Shown here: positions 35,701 to 44,129 of the stretch, in pieces | How the letters are laid out: each line of letters starts with the position of its first letter | How positions within the stretch are numbered: position 1 is the first letter of the stretch | Assembly: GCF_028554725.1 (NCBI RefSeq) | Contig: NC_071670.1 | Coordinates: 19,162,001 to 19,226,000, forward strand | Direction of reading: 5' to 3' | Length of the DNA stretch: 64,000 nt | DNA from: Zeugodacus cucurbitae | Lineage: Eukaryota; Arthropoda; Insecta; Diptera; Tephritidae | The notes under the pieces: generated by a model | What the model saw: only the letters and a program-made list of their open reading frames with translations | Told to the model about the DNA's origin: nothing | Databases searched by the model: none | Program-made: the position numbers and the translations under genes

Positions 35701-38700
35701 TCAGGATTCGGCGTGCTCACCAAAATCAGATTTTCTGCCATTAGGCCCTGTAAATCTTGTAGATCGCCTTGAAAAATGCGAAAACCACCACCGCCGCCAC
35801 CTGATGAGGAAATCAAATTTATTTTATAATAAAAAACAAAAAATTGTATTTACCGCCTCCTCCTCTTCGTCCACCTCCACCACCACCACTACCTCCGAAA
35901 TCAAATTTATTTTATAATAAAAAATGCTAAAATATTTATTTACCGCCTCCTCCTCTTCGTCCACCTCCACCTCCACCACCACCTCCGCCTCCTCCTCCTC
36001 CACCAGCGCCGCCGCCGCCGCCTCCACCACCTCTAGTACCATTGCCACCACCACCTCCACCGCCGCCACCTCCACCTCCTCCACCACCAATAAAACCGCC
36101 ACCTCCACCAAAGTATGGTGGGTACCAAGGGCAACCGCAAATGCCGGGTGGTCCTGGCGGTCCTGGGGGGCCACGTGCATGAGGATAATATGGTGGCATA
36201 CCATAGGCAGACTCTCCTCTTGGACCAGGCGGGCCCATAGGTCCTGGGGCACCAGGTTCACAGGCGCACTTCATCAGCGACGCTCTAGTGCCCGACCACA
36301 CGGAGACTGTATTAAATGTGTAAATTAAAAAAAGTGCTTCAATACGTTTTAAGTAGTTACTTACTCAAGATTGTAGCCCAGAGACTGCTGCTGCACTTCA
36401 TTCTAAATTTTATTTTTTTAATAATGTTACAAGTAGTATGCCAGAGAGATGCTATCAGGCTAAAGTTCCAATTGATTATGCGGTAGAAGCTTCAGACGTT
36501 TACTATTTATATACAGACGCTGAAAGTGAAATGTTTCTTATAAGAATGCCAGTCCGTTACATACAAAAAATGAAAATGAATTTTAAAAGCCGGTGAATGC
36601 GCCGCTTTTGAATAATTAGGTTTTAGCGGCTCATTCAGAATATTCAACAATCAAATGCCTACGAATATTCGGACTTTAAGAACTTGTTGTTGAGCGCCGT
36701 TACATTTAACGCATTCAAGCCGTTATGTTGTTAAAGAAGTTCCCTACGCTGACATGCAGTGACCATCGAACGATGCTGTGTACGCTTCTATAAAGATCAT
36801 TTATTTTGTTATTATAACAACAAAGCAACAAAGAGCGATGGTGAGAGCAGCATAAATGCATTGACCTGCTGCACGAAGCAATAAATGCAATCCCAGCTTC
36901 TTAGGCTATCAATACTTATACATTATAATATCTACATACAGTTAGATAACATATTTTCGTCTTTTGATTCAAAAGTCTTCAGACTTGGCGATTACATCTT
37001 CTTTGTCGTCAAATTCTTTCCAACATGAATTCGGAGAACAAGATAAAATTGCATGGACCCAATCCGAATAATTAATTCGTTGGGAGATGAAGCTCAATTC
37101 AACTAATTTTGCCAACGTTTTCATACATGGTACATTATATTGATGAAAATTATCTTCTTCTTAAAATATTGGTATTTCCCCTATTAATCTTTCAAAGTTC
37201 CAGTAACGTGTAACTTGTGGGATTTTCATTTCTCAAAATAGTCGATGAAAATTGATTCTTCCAAAAATATACACATCACAAAATTTGTCAGCTGTCCGTT
37301 GCGACTTTACTCGCTTTGGATTTGGTTCATTATGTGCAGTTCACTCGGAGGAATGTCGGTTGGATTCCGAAGTAAATTGATTAATAAACATAAATATGAA
37401 ATGAAAAGCTCCATTTGTTTGTACAAAGCTTTCGCATAGAAAAATATCCGTATTCAACATATTCTTTGATGTCTTTACAGTGTCAGCTATCCCAATTGAC
37501 TTAATTTTAGGGATTTCTAAAATTATTTGGTAAATTTTTAAACATTTTTGTCCACAACAAACATTTTCGGACTCCACTCAAACACATTATCAGGTTTGGT
37601 TCTCATCGGGTCCGTATAGAATTAGGCAAACCATTCAAGAATGATTGGCGCAGCGCACAGCTACCTCATATCAAACCTCTTTTGTATAAATATATGTATT
37701 AATTTTTTGAACTCGTCTGCTTTTTGTTTCTGATAATATTCATGTGGTCGGGAACCCAGATTATGTCTAACTACGATAACAATTCCAATTAGTATAGTAT
37801 ATAGTATACAATAGGGAAAACAACCTGAAACACAATTCAAAGTTCAATGTTCCGAGATACCATATACTTTATTTCAGTTATATTAAACACAGAAGATGTT
37901 CTCTGGAATGCAGAATGTTTGGAAGATCAATCTAAAGATATTGTTCTTTTAAACTGACCTTAACAACTTAATACAATTACTTTATTCCAATTGGAAGACT
38001 ACTGTCCAATCGAAAAATACCATAACTGTTTTCCTAAACTATTTTATTAACAATACAATTCGTGCTTATATCATTACAGGAACGCTTACAGTAGAAGAGG
38101 TTTACAAAGATCGCGACCAATTCGCTGCGCTGGTACGCGAAGTAGCCGCACCTGATGTCGGTCGCATGGGCATTGAAATACTCTCATTCACCATCAAGGA
38201 CGTCTATGATGATGTGCAATATTTGGCATCGTTGGGCAAGGCGCAAACGGCGAGCGTGAAGCGTGATGCCGACGCTGGTGTGGCCGAAGCCAATCGTGAT
38301 GCCGGTATACGCGAGGCTGAATGTGAGAAGAGCGCCATGGACGTGAAATACTCCACGGACACGAAAATCGAGGACAATTCACGTATGTATAAGTTGCAAA
38401 AGGCCAACTTTGATCAGGAGATCAATACAGCGAAAGCTGAATCGCAATTGGCTTACGAATTGCAAGCCGCAAAGATACGACAGAGAATACGTAACGAAGA
38501 AATACAAATCGAAGTTGTGGAACGTCGCAAACAAATCGAAATCGAAGCACAAGAAGTGCAGCGCAAGGAGCGCGAACTGATGGCTACCGTTAAACTGCCA
38601 GCCGAAGCGGAGTCACATCGTGTGCAGACCATTGCGCAGGGCAAACAGTAAGCGCCAGCAAAATAATTTACTATAAATGTAAAATTATTAACAATATTTG

Positions 38701-39864
38701 TTTTGTGCTTCTTTCACAGATGTCAGACAATCGAGTCGGCACGCGCTGATGCCGAGAAGATACGCAAAATTGGTGGTGCCGAAGCTCACGCCATTGAATT
38801 AGTCGGTAAAGCTGAGGCGGAACGCATGCGTATGAAGGCGCATGTCTATAAACAGTATGGTGACGCTGCCATTATGAATATTGTACTGGAATCTCTGCCT
38901 AAGGTGGGTAATATAATATTGTGTTATAGGCTGCATGAGCAATTTTTACATATTAGATATGATTCATCTTTTTAACTATCTTATAATCCTGTCGCGGTTG
39001 TGAGTTCGTATCAAACTTAGCAAGAGTTGTTCATCCTACTTTGTGTGTCTTCAAATCTTTCAAGAATCCAACACAACACAAAAAAAAAACAAATAGTTGG
39101 CAGAAAGAACATTGGGAGGTCGCAAAAAAATTGCTTTACAAAACATTAGAAACAAAAATTATCAGCAGGCAATTTATCCGAAACTCAAATTTCCAGCACG
39201 AGCCATTATTTAACTTGTGGCAGAGAAAGTTATTCAAAATACTATGAACAAAGTCTATAATAAAAATATGGTATACGGGCCTTTCAAGACAGATATTAAT
39301 TTCTGAATACAAAATGTTATTTTTTAAAAGTCCAAGTAATATTGATATAATACTTCTTTTTCGTCTACAAGATCGAATAATGTAAAATATTTACAATCAA
39401 ATAGTTCCAAATACGATTAAGGAAGGTTCTTGATGAGCATTCTTAACAAAAATTTGCTCAGTAATCTCTCTTTAGAGTCCGCAAGTGACCAAAAAATAAG
39501 AAACTAAGTGCCTTTTACAATATTTCCTGGATTCATAGAAATCTACACTCCGGAAACTTACCACTATAGGTACAGATAAAAGCGAACTTCTATTGCCTTT
39601 ATATCCCTGCTTAAGTTCCAATTTCCCATTTAGTTTAATATAATCTTGACTTTATCTTTAATATTATTTTTCTTACTTCACTAGATCGCTGCCGAAGTAG
39701 CTGCACCACTCGCCAAGACCGATGAGATCGTACTCATTGGCGGTAATGATAACATAACAAACGATGTTACACGCCTAGTAGCACAATTACCACCGTCCAT
39801 CAACGCACTCACCGGCGTCGATTTGTCGAAAGTATTGTCGAAGATACCCGGAGCCAAGGCGTGA
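8535..39864 (+). CDS. Flo2: Flotillin-2 (reggie-1), 5'-partial, five exons visible
   Basis: Membrane-microdomain scaffold of the SPFH/band-7 family, on the inner face of the plasma membrane and on endosomes, where it oligomerises with flotillin-1. Visible exons are 8535-8722, 14383-14491, 38080-38647, 38720-38903 and 39685-39864 (TGA at 39862), and all phases close. They give about 409 residues. Roughly 17 N-terminal residues, including the usual acylated Gly2, must come from an exon left of the window, because I found no match for them here. The total would be near the 425-430 usual for the family. The first two exons carry the band-7 domain, with the Trp-rich WAWAWWLVTDVQ patch. The third and fourth carry the long EA-rich coiled coil (VAEANRDAGIREAE, KAEAERMRMKAHVYKQYGDAA). 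The last holds the conserved C-terminus LPPSINALTGVDLSKVL. The intron between 14491 and 38080 is 23.6 kb and contains another gene on the opposite strand. Identity is very secure from close similarity to fly and human flotillin-2. Confidence 0.96.
8723..11884. other. Flo2 intron, left part
   Basis: Very AT-rich intron DNA without reading frames of note. The only structured item is the tRNA-like fragment around 9835-9965. Confidence 0.6.
9835..9965 (-). repeat. Possible tRNA-derived SINE fragment
   Basis: On the minus strand, GGTTCAATTCC (about 9872-9882) matches the polymerase III B box with one change and sits in a T-arm-like context (CATCGGGTTCAATTCCCATC). The A box upstream is poor. It could be a decayed SINE or a chance match. 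Confidence 0.3.
11885..12690 (-). pseudogene. Decayed mariner-family transposase
   Basis: Reading leftward: a DNA-binding part with DLDLEKVRSPRRTLETDVDK (several stops), then the catalytic-domain block LFWCDFKGIVYLVLWSDNRR, and the second Asp motif region KRPELINRKGVVFHQDN. After that the frame shifts but the PHPPYSPDL-like block is still readable. The segment between the DNA-binding and catalytic parts is largely missing and is replaced by an AT palindrome (12221-12270). No intact terminal repeats were seen. Clearly non-functional. Confidence 0.82.
12221..12270. repeat. AT-rich near-palindrome inside the mariner relic
   Basis: TTAACGTTAATATTATATAT is followed by a near-complementary ATATATAATATATTTAACGT, giving a roughly 45-base imperfect palindrome that could extrude as a cruciform. 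It sits where the transposase reading frame is interrupted, so it marks a deletion scar or secondary insertion. Confidence 0.6.
12691..14352. other. Flo2 intron, right part before the 14383 exon
   Basis: It contains the MITE sibling (13345-13488) and a TATAAAAAC word at 13584 followed by a roughly 40-base block (13628-13667) that recurs at 21220-21260. A CAAC/CCAACCAA-rich simple stretch runs from about 14160 to 14340, just before the exon acceptors. Confidence 0.5.
13345..13488. mobile_element. Second, inverted and shortened copy of the 6861-7106 MITE family
   Basis: Reading the minus strand from 13488 gives an end closely matching the left end of the 6861 element (TTCACTAACTCGAATCACCA, then ATAATGCACAAAAAAAC). 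The opposite end shows the TCGAACTTCTATAACTCGAA arrangement. The middle is shorter, so this is an internally deleted sibling. Confidence 0.6.
14353..14491 (+). CDS. Flo2: Flo2 coding exon with two in-frame acceptors (14352 and 14382)
   Basis: The conserved coding part starts at 14383 (ADELLGTASEQFLGK) and ends at 14491 within a Gly codon, with donor GTGAGT at 14492. The acceptor CAG at 14380-14382 gives KIMK-ADELL, exactly the spacing of human flotillin-2. A second acceptor, GCGCAG ending at 14352, is also in frame and would insert ten residues (MMNVYYFHHQ). Both could be used. Which is preferred cannot be told from sequence, but the downstream one matches the family length. Confidence 0.93.
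14909..16143 (-). repeat. Dispersed repeat family, copy 2 (inverted, about 1.2 kb)
   Basis: The same family as 7195-8291 but in opposite orientation: it starts TTATACTCTCGCAA at 14909 and ends with the head complement (GTTCGGTTACACCCGAACTT) near 16103-16122. It is highly similar to copy 1 over most of its length. It contains an internal 156-bp tandem duplication at about 15717-16010. Confidence 0.8.
15717..16010. repeat. 156-bp direct duplication inside repeat copy 2
   Basis: TTCACAACCACGCC occurs at 15725 and 15881, and the following CTATATACCAGAACTTTGAA and AAGATATCGGTGCAGAAC blocks repeat in step. The two units differ at only a few positions, so the duplication is recent relative to the element. 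Confidence 0.85.
16144..18986. other. Flo2 giant intron, segment 1
   Basis: No gene. A weak inverted pair, GGTATTCAGACC (about 16663) and GGCCTGAATATC (about 16954), may mark a decayed roughly 300-base MITE. Scattered ATCGAT words lie at 16170-16500. Confidence 0.4.
18987..20560. repeat. Dispersed repeat family, copy 3: two members in inverted head-to-head array
   Basis: A + oriented head (AAGTTCGGGTGCAACCGAAC at about 19002) leads into a left arm. A minus-oriented copy occupies roughly 19530-20560. About 280 bases (19110-19390) are mirrored, imperfectly, at 20245-20530. An example is ATATCTGAGAGATTT on the + strand against its complement near 20305. The centre contains the GTCTGTCTGTCCGTCCGTCC run and GCCACGCCCA blocks. 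Either two insertions or one fold-back-like rearrangement. Confidence 0.7.
20578..20880. repeat. Degenerate ATCGATAATTAT satellite, five units
   Basis: TATCGATAATTAT-like words start at 20578, 20637, 20704, 20772 and about 20820, spaced 59, 67, 68 and 48 bases. Each is followed by GAAAATCG(A/G/T)T and a TTTAAT-rich segment. A decayed short tandem array rich in CGATA words. Confidence 0.65.
22140..22201. repeat. 14-bp perfect hairpin stem in the Flo2 intron
   Basis: TTTTGAGCAAAAAA (22140-22153) and its exact complement TTTTTTGCTCAAAA (22188-22201) enclose a 34-base loop containing a smaller AATCAT/ATGATT pair. Flanking TTTATT...AATAAA bases extend the symmetry imperfectly. Confidence 0.75.
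23050..23520. promoter_or_regulatory. GC-richer, promoter-like island in the Flo2 intron
   Basis: The only GC-richer block in several kilobases. It contains a perfect 14-bp palindrome GGCAACATGTTGCC (23181-23194), two GCGCGCC words (about 23402-23410 and 23461-23468), CAGCTG-type E-boxes and an initiator-like TCAGTC (23413). It may be an alternative Flo2 promoter or an enhancer. No coding sequence was seen. Confidence 0.35.
24892..25561. mobile_element. 670-bp DNA transposon (MITE-like) with 43-bp terminal inverted repeats
   Basis: The left end 24892-24934 and the right end 25519-25561 are inverted copies with a single mismatch in 43 bases. Each includes CATTTACTTGAATAGTGTCA and CAACTCAAAAAA. 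If TA is the target duplication, the repeats proper begin with CATATC. The interior has no transposase but carries several spaced copies of a (T)GTGTCGTT word followed by a TTGTGAAAAAA-like run (25121, 25172, 25361, with relatives at 25245 and 25288). The near-identity of the ends suggests recent activity. Confidence 0.9.
26440..26960 (-). pseudogene. Jockey-type LINE reverse transcriptase fragment
   Basis: The minus strand contains LLAFLDIDGAFKNIQPTVI (26820-26880), the RT motif with catalytic Asp. After a gap comes the region with NLNASKMELV (26600-26650) that typically follows the YxDD box. The YxDD segment itself and most of the gene are missing or scrambled. A decayed insertion inside the Flo2 intron. 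Confidence 0.65.
26961..32229. other. Flo2 giant intron, segment 3
   Basis: 5.3 kb with no supported gene. A short GC-rich patch (GCCACCGCGGACCCCCCGGG, about 27335-27354) stands out. (CATA)n runs occur near 30950-30970. The frame 27893-28090 is basic at its end but unrecognised. Confidence 0.4.
32230..32710. repeat. ATCGAT-rich degenerate tandem pair, period about 246 bp
   Basis: TCACTCGATTAATAATCGAT occurs at 32327 and 32573. Preceding GTAGTGGGTAGGT/GTAGTAGGTAATT and following TATTTATCGAT...CAATCGATA blocks repeat in register. The two units contain more than ten ATCGAT/CGATA words in under 400 bases. Confidence 0.65.
33078..33474. mobile_element. 397-bp TA-flanked MITE with GGGTGG termini
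   Basis: TA|GGGTGGTGCAA at the left (33078) and the inverted GGGTGGACCAT at the right (ending 33474, followed by TA) form short imperfect terminal repeats. The TA flanks point to the Tc1/mariner group. The interior is non-coding and AT-rich. Confidence 0.65.
33567..33590 (+). promoter_or_regulatory. Motif-1-like and initiator-like pair upstream of the 33817 ATG
   Basis: TGGTCACAATT (33567-33577) is one or two changes from the fly core-promoter Motif 1 (YGGTCACACTR). TCAGTG (33585-33590), a few bases downstream, resembles an arthropod initiator. The 230 bases between here and the ATG are A-rich, UTR-like sequence. Confidence 0.35.
33817..33887 (+). CDS. Candidate small first exon or 24-residue micropeptide inside the Flo2 intron
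   Basis: ATG at 33817 opens a hydrophobic stretch beginning MTFLLMGMLKLSLIIGGTYF, followed by VVS and a split codon at a good donor, CAG|GTAATT (33888). If unspliced, the frame ends immediately (AGG TAA), giving a 24-residue membrane micropeptide. The pattern (short basic/hydrophobic helix with GGxY) faintly resembles the N-terminus of MICOS subunit Mic13/QIL1, but no second exon of that family was found downstream. An upstream promoter-like pair (33567-33590) supports transcription. Low certainty. Confidence 0.3.
34270..34760 (+). pseudogene. LINE RNase H / C-terminal fragment
   Basis: Two frames must be read together. The first covers the VVTGHCATGIHALRLKILP-like segment (34515-34575). The second covers CGIFRRCLEEDEEKSSHHFL and LECLAFARPKKDF (34575-34690), the Cys/His C-terminal motif of non-LTR ORF2 proteins. 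It ends FVEGSGPF at about 34750. Frameshifts make it non-functional. Confidence 0.65.
35103..36401 (-). CDS. Secreted collagen-like, glycine-rich protein nested in the Flo2 intron
   Basis: Four exons on the minus strand: 36401-36365, 36306-35944, 35892-35854 and 35800-35103, giving 378 residues, with every phase closing. Residues 1-22 are a signal peptide (MKCSSSLWATILISVWSG...), split by the first intron. Two short Gly-X-Y collagen runs follow: residues 31-43 (GAPGPMGPPGPRG) and 58-70 (GPPGPPGPPGICG), with CxC motifs on either side (CAC at 26-28, CGC at 69-71). Next comes a roughly 65-residue almost pure glycine tract. The last 230 residues are polar and Ser/Asn/Gln-rich, with a helical, coiled-coil-like stretch near the end (SVEEFQRAVEELRKRFAHL). 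A secreted matrix or cuticle-associated product is likely, but I do not recognise a named orthologue. The third exon and its flanking introns are a tandem duplication (see findings). A TATA box lies 102 bases upstream of the ATG. Confidence 0.85.
35811..35985 (-). repeat. 88-bp tandem duplication carrying an intron and its exon borders
   Basis: The block AATCAAATTTATTTTATAAT recurs at 35811 and 35899 (period 88). The exon-edge words that follow (TTACCGCCTCCTCCTCTTCG) recur with it. In the minus-strand gene this yields two near-identical introns, 35893-35943 (51 b) and 35801-35853 (53 b), separated by a 39-base micro-exon. The two introns differ mainly at the acceptor (TTTCGGAG against TTTCCTCATCAG) and just after the donor. 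Confidence 0.85.
36503..36513 (-). promoter_or_regulatory. TATA box of the collagen-like gene
   Basis: Reading the minus strand gives TATATAAATAG. It lies about 102 bases upstream of the start codon, predicting initiation near 36475-36480 and a roughly 75-base 5' UTR. A strong TATA box suits a regulated, tissue-specific secreted product rather than a housekeeping gene (inference). Confidence 0.6.
36520..38079. other. Flo2 giant intron, last segment
   Basis: DNA upstream of the antisense collagen-like gene, up to the acceptor of the main Flo2 exon. No further coding sequence supported. It should contain the regulatory region of the nested gene. Confidence 0.4.
38080..38647 (+). CDS. Flo2: Flo2 main coiled-coil exon
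   Basis: 568 bases, phase in 2 and out 2. It starts TLTVEEVYKDRDQF after the TTACAG acceptor ending at 38079, and ends within the Gln codon of AQGKQ at donor GTAAGC (38648). It contains REVAAPDVGRMGIEILSFTI, the last strand and helix of the band-7 domain, followed by about 140 residues of highly charged heptad-like sequence with EA/AE repeats. An internal ATG at 38166 (MGIEILSF) is not evidence for a separate gene. Confidence 0.96.
38720..38903 (+). CDS. Flo2: Flo2 coding exon (flotillin AE-repeat region)
   Basis: 184 bases. The acceptor TTTCACAG ends at 38719 and the donor GTGGGT starts at 38904. It encodes CQTIESARADAEKIRKIGGAE onward to MNIVLESLPK. The intron before it is only 72 bases, in contrast with the giant upstream intron. 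Confidence 0.95.
39685..39864 (+). CDS. Flo2: Flo2 last coding exon with stop codon
   Basis: 180 bases: IAAEVAAPLAKTDEIVLIGG through ITNDVTRLVAQ to SKIPGAKA and TGA at 39862-39864. The acceptor is CACTAG ending at 39684. The long AT-rich stretch that follows carries several polyadenylation hexamers. Confidence 0.96.
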   Translation: MAAEVAAPLAKTDEIVLIGGNDNITNDVTRLVAQLPPSINALTGVDLSKVLSKIPGAKA

Positions 39865-42300
39865 AATTCAATGCAACACTCCAGTATGCAAACACCACAA
39901 GATGCCCGAACGATGATGTTGATGACATAAAGATATAAACGATAATTGGAATGGAATGACACGTGGGAAAATGATTATTGAAACACAGAACAAAGGAAAA
40001 TTTATAAAAAATATAAGAAATAATAAATGCAAAAATTATGACGAAGTATGGGGAGGAAGAAACTGCTAAACTGGAAGAATTATGATATAAATATAAGAAC
40101 ACAATCACAAAAACAACAAAATAAATGCTAAATTTTAACGCAATGTTTAGAAATCAATAAATCAATGTAATGGATAAAACTACGAAAGTATAAATATTAA
40201 AGAAGTATAAAAAAGCAAAAAATGTGTCATAAAAGAATATTCAAATTTGTGCGAACTCAAAGCAAAAAAAAAAAAAAAGAACTCTGGCTTAAGCGCCTAT
40301 TTTGCAGTGAATTAGTAATCTAAATATACTCGCCTCCTTAATATAAATGTACAACACACTTTTATACAAGCAAGCATATACAATCTTACATAGCATCTTT
40401 ATATGTACATATGTATATTTAAAACGGATTTAAATGATTTCGAAGAAAAAAAAAACAAAAACATTCTAGGCACAAACGTAACCACAATAAAGAATCTACA
40501 AAAGTTTTTCTGTTTTTTTTTAATAATAACTACAGTACTGAGTAAAAACCAAAATTATTAAATAAAATTTTTTTTAACAAAACTGACTGTAAACCAATAA
40601 CCTATCTATATAACTCTCTTCCGTTACACAAAAGAAAGAAGCATTGTAAATGAACTCTATTATTGTCTCGTTGTCTACCAACTAAAAGAAATAGCTACAA
40701 TAGTAATATGTATAGAGCCTACACAATTAAAAGTACACCAAGTCAGCAAATTTCAGATAAACTCTTTCTAATTTAGCTATTAAAAAAGTATTTGTCTTAA
40801 CAAAAGCTTAAGGGAAATATATAAAATCTACTTTTATTATTGATATCTGTTTAATTAACTTCTGCTATTTTCAAAATTGTTAATTTTTCCTTGTTTGAAA
40901 TTCGACTTTATGCGAAAAATATGTTGCAAAAATATTATTCCAAAGTTGATAGTTAATACTTCTTTAAATTTTCAATAATTATTTTTTACTAAAACTAAAT
41001 TTACTCAATTTTCTATACAAACCAAATTTCAAAAATATTTAACCTATAAATTTGTCAACATTTCACTAAAACCAAAGACATACATTTTTAGTTGTCTGTG
41101 GAATTTTAAGCAAACAACTTTATCAGTATATAAAATCTCATAAAAGAATTGAAATTTTCAATAATTTTTCTGAAAAATTATTGCTTTGATAACTTTTTCA
41201 TAATAAGATTTAAAATTTATTTTCAAAACAATTTCATGTAGCTCCATTAACTCAACTTAAGTTGTGTTGTCAAATTTTCACAATTATGTGCCACTGTGTA
41301 AGCGTTTAAGTAAGAGTTTTATATATGTAAGTTAGTTAAAACGTTTCGGAAATTAGTTTTATAAAAATTATGTTGCATTAAATTTAGTTGAAAATAATAA
41401 AATATCATTTGCCATATCAAATCGAGTCTTGCGAATTTATTACGATTGTTGATTTCTATAAATTAAAAAATAAAAGAAACAAATTAAAAAATATGTACTG
41501 TTATTTTTGTTATTATTATTACTAATTTTAATTTTGTTTCACCTATATTATTACCCAAAACTATATATATTTAATAGGCATATTCTTCTTCTTGCTATTT
41601 GTTGTTTTGAGTTCACTACATAACTTAATGAAAACTTATTTTCCTTAAACAAAATATATAAACATATACATACACACTTTGTGTATATAAATATATATAA
41701 CAAAATATTTAACAATTCGATTTTGTTGGCATCACTGTAAAATTTTTTAAAATATTATACTTTGTAAAAAAAAAAATCAAACACAAAATGACTTTGAGTT
41801 TATATAAATACAAGCCTAAAGAACAATATAACAACAATTATAAAGCATTTAAACGGGCTGTCTGATACACTGTTGCTATTTATAAGCATTTACTTTTTGG
41901 AAATTAATTAAAAATCACAAAATGGCTAATCGGTAAACGTACCATTACGTTCCACTTCAGCGACTCGTTAAACAATAAGTCAATAGTGCTTTACAGTTAT
42001 ACAGCCACGCCATGTTAGTCACCCAAATACTGTGAAGCATTTTCAAATCCGTGCGAAGGATATTGATACACACACACACACACTATAATGTTCAATCGGA
42101 AATAAAATATATTTACATACATATGTATATTTATAAAATATTAACAACAGCAACAAAATATTTGTAACACAACATGGCTACAATATATACATACTTAAAT
42201 GGTACTAAGATTGTAATATAATATTTTGTAAAATTCATACAATTTAATCGAAGATTTAAATAAAATGTACTTTTGTGTATTGATAATAAAATTGTATGTA
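39865..42300 (+). other. Flo2: Flo2 3' UTR and downstream AT-rich DNA
   Basis: No coding potential on either strand. The first AATAAA hexamers lie at 40022-40027, 40120-40125 and 40156-40161, so a short 3' UTR of about 170-310 bases is possible. Many further hexamers and A-runs continue to about 42.3 kb, so longer isoforms are also possible. A short CA run sits near 42069-42083. Confidence 0.5.
40022..40161 (+). terminator. Flo2: Cluster of three polyadenylation hexamers for Flo2
   Basis: Three exact AATAAA words at 40022, 40120 and 40156 lie 158-292 bases past the Flo2 stop. These are the nearest candidate cleavage signals. Use is inferred. Confidence 0.45.
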
Positions 42301-43319
42301 TTTTTTAACCTTTAAAGGGAAGATCCCCACTAATACAATTATGTAACTTCAAATCTAATGACTACACTTGTCCTTTCAGACCTTTGCCTGAAACTGAGTC
42401 TCCAACAGTAATACAAACCCATAGCGAACCACAATTTTGTGGTTACTTAGTCGGTGTATAGACTAATCCAATAATCCACAACCGCTTACCCTTAGGTTAG
42501 ACGAGGGTTTTTAATCGTCGAGATCTGAAACTGCTCAACTAAAGAAACAAAAATTTCAACTGCAAAATTTTAAAATTACCTAAAAGAAAGTTTAAATTTT
42601 TAGAGTGTTACTTGTTAAGAGAAGACAGAATAGTTTATTTAAGGATCCTGGTTTCGAAATTTCAAAATTTGAAAAAAATTGTCTTATTAAATAGTGAGAT
42701 ATGTTTAAAAACAGTATCCAAAAATATCAGTCAATCTGAGTAATATTCTAAGAGATATACCCTTTGGAAGTTCCGCCCATCAGCCCACGCCATTATGAAT
42801 ATAAAATCTTTAACACGTTTATCTCAAAACTAAATTTTTCAATTCGGTGGAGATGATGTCTCGAAAAGTTATAAAGCGATTTTGTTCAAATTTTGCATAC
42901 ATCTGTCGAAATAACCGAAGTTTTTTTTTTATTATAACACTATATTTTCCAAGCGAAAATGTAACCAAAAAAATTTAAGTTTTTGGTTTAAATTCTGTCA
43001 AAAATTTAAAAATATTTTTGGTTGATTGTTTGTTGTAAAAATTCTGATGCAAATCAAAATTTGAATTAAAATCATGACATATTAAGCGGAATGGTTTATT
43101 TAACTCGAAAATTCTTTTTTCGAGTTCTTGAAGATTTTAAAAGTAAGGGTCCAAACTAACTATCAGACAAAAGAAATGAACTCCAAACTGAACCATTCAG
43201 AAGTTTTACTAGGAATCTTATACCGAGCATTTCCCCACGACCAGTGAGTTTAGATAGTTTTTAATCATTTTTAACGACTAGTATATAGAGGATGATTATG
43301 TGTGGAATACCCATGCAAA
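42301..43319. other. Intergenic repeat-like DNA right of Flo2
   Basis: No open frame of note. Fragments such as GGAAGTTCCGCCCATCAGCC (about 42767) resemble the internal GCCACGCCC blocks of the dispersed family, but too weakly to call. Confidence 0.35.
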
Positions 43320-43650
43320 TGACCTAAAGCCTTGAAAATGGACCAACTCTTTCACAACCACACCTACTTTCCTTATGTCCAAATTTGTAAAAAATATGTG
43401 AGATATCTTAACAAAATTAAGTGATCGTAAAATCTTGGATATAATGTAGCTTGGTGGAAAAATATTGTTAAATTGGTTTCGGACTAACGCCAGATTCCAT
43501 ATACTACATATAATAATTTCGTTATTCTATTGGACTTTATACCGAATACGCGGAACGAATTGTGTGTTATTTTGATAACATTAAATCAATAAATTGCGAG
43601 ATTATAAGATGTTCGGTTCTACCCAAACTTAGTCCTTCCTTACGTTAAAA
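43320..43650 (-). repeat. Dispersed repeat family, copy 4 (degenerate 3'/head part)
   Basis: It ends AGATGTTCGGTTCTACCCAAACTTAGTCCTTCCTTAC, a decayed complement of the family head. Upstream, ATGTGAGATATCTTAACAAA and the CTTGGATATAATGTAGCTTG region match the outer part of copy 3. It is older and more diverged than copies 1 and 2. Confidence 0.6.
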
Positions 43651-44129
43651 TTAACTTCGGCAAAGTTGAGAAGAGAAAATGTTTAAACATATTATCCACA
43701 TAGACCAAATCTATGTAATTTCCGACTTTGTCTGGAATCAAATTAATTTAGTTAAGAGGCAACTCAGACATTAAGAAGCGGATCCTGAGTAGTTTTACAC
43801 TTAAGATTAGCAGTTACGACTTCTGATAGATTATGTTCTCTTCTTCTTGAGGACAAGGGGAAGAAATATTGATAAGGCCTATGTTTGGAGGAAAGATGAA
43901 ACTGATCGACATGGAACACCTTAAGAAACTACATAGGTAAAATGTATATTTTATAATAGGAGCTGAGGACGTAACTTTAGAAAATTGGTTAGATCCAACA
44001 CACCAACTTAAAAACTGTTTTCACCTTGAGACATACATAGGTATAGGGATTATATAAACGTTATATAGTTAATATGTTCATATTAATTCAATACGACCCA
44101 ATACGGCGTCCATTTCGTAAACCTCATCT

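Noticed and set aside
35924..36328. Ser/Thr-rich open frame on the + strand
   Set aside because: It is the exact antisense of the poly-Gly exon of the collagen-like gene. Repeated GGT/GGA codons read as Thr/Ser on the other strand.
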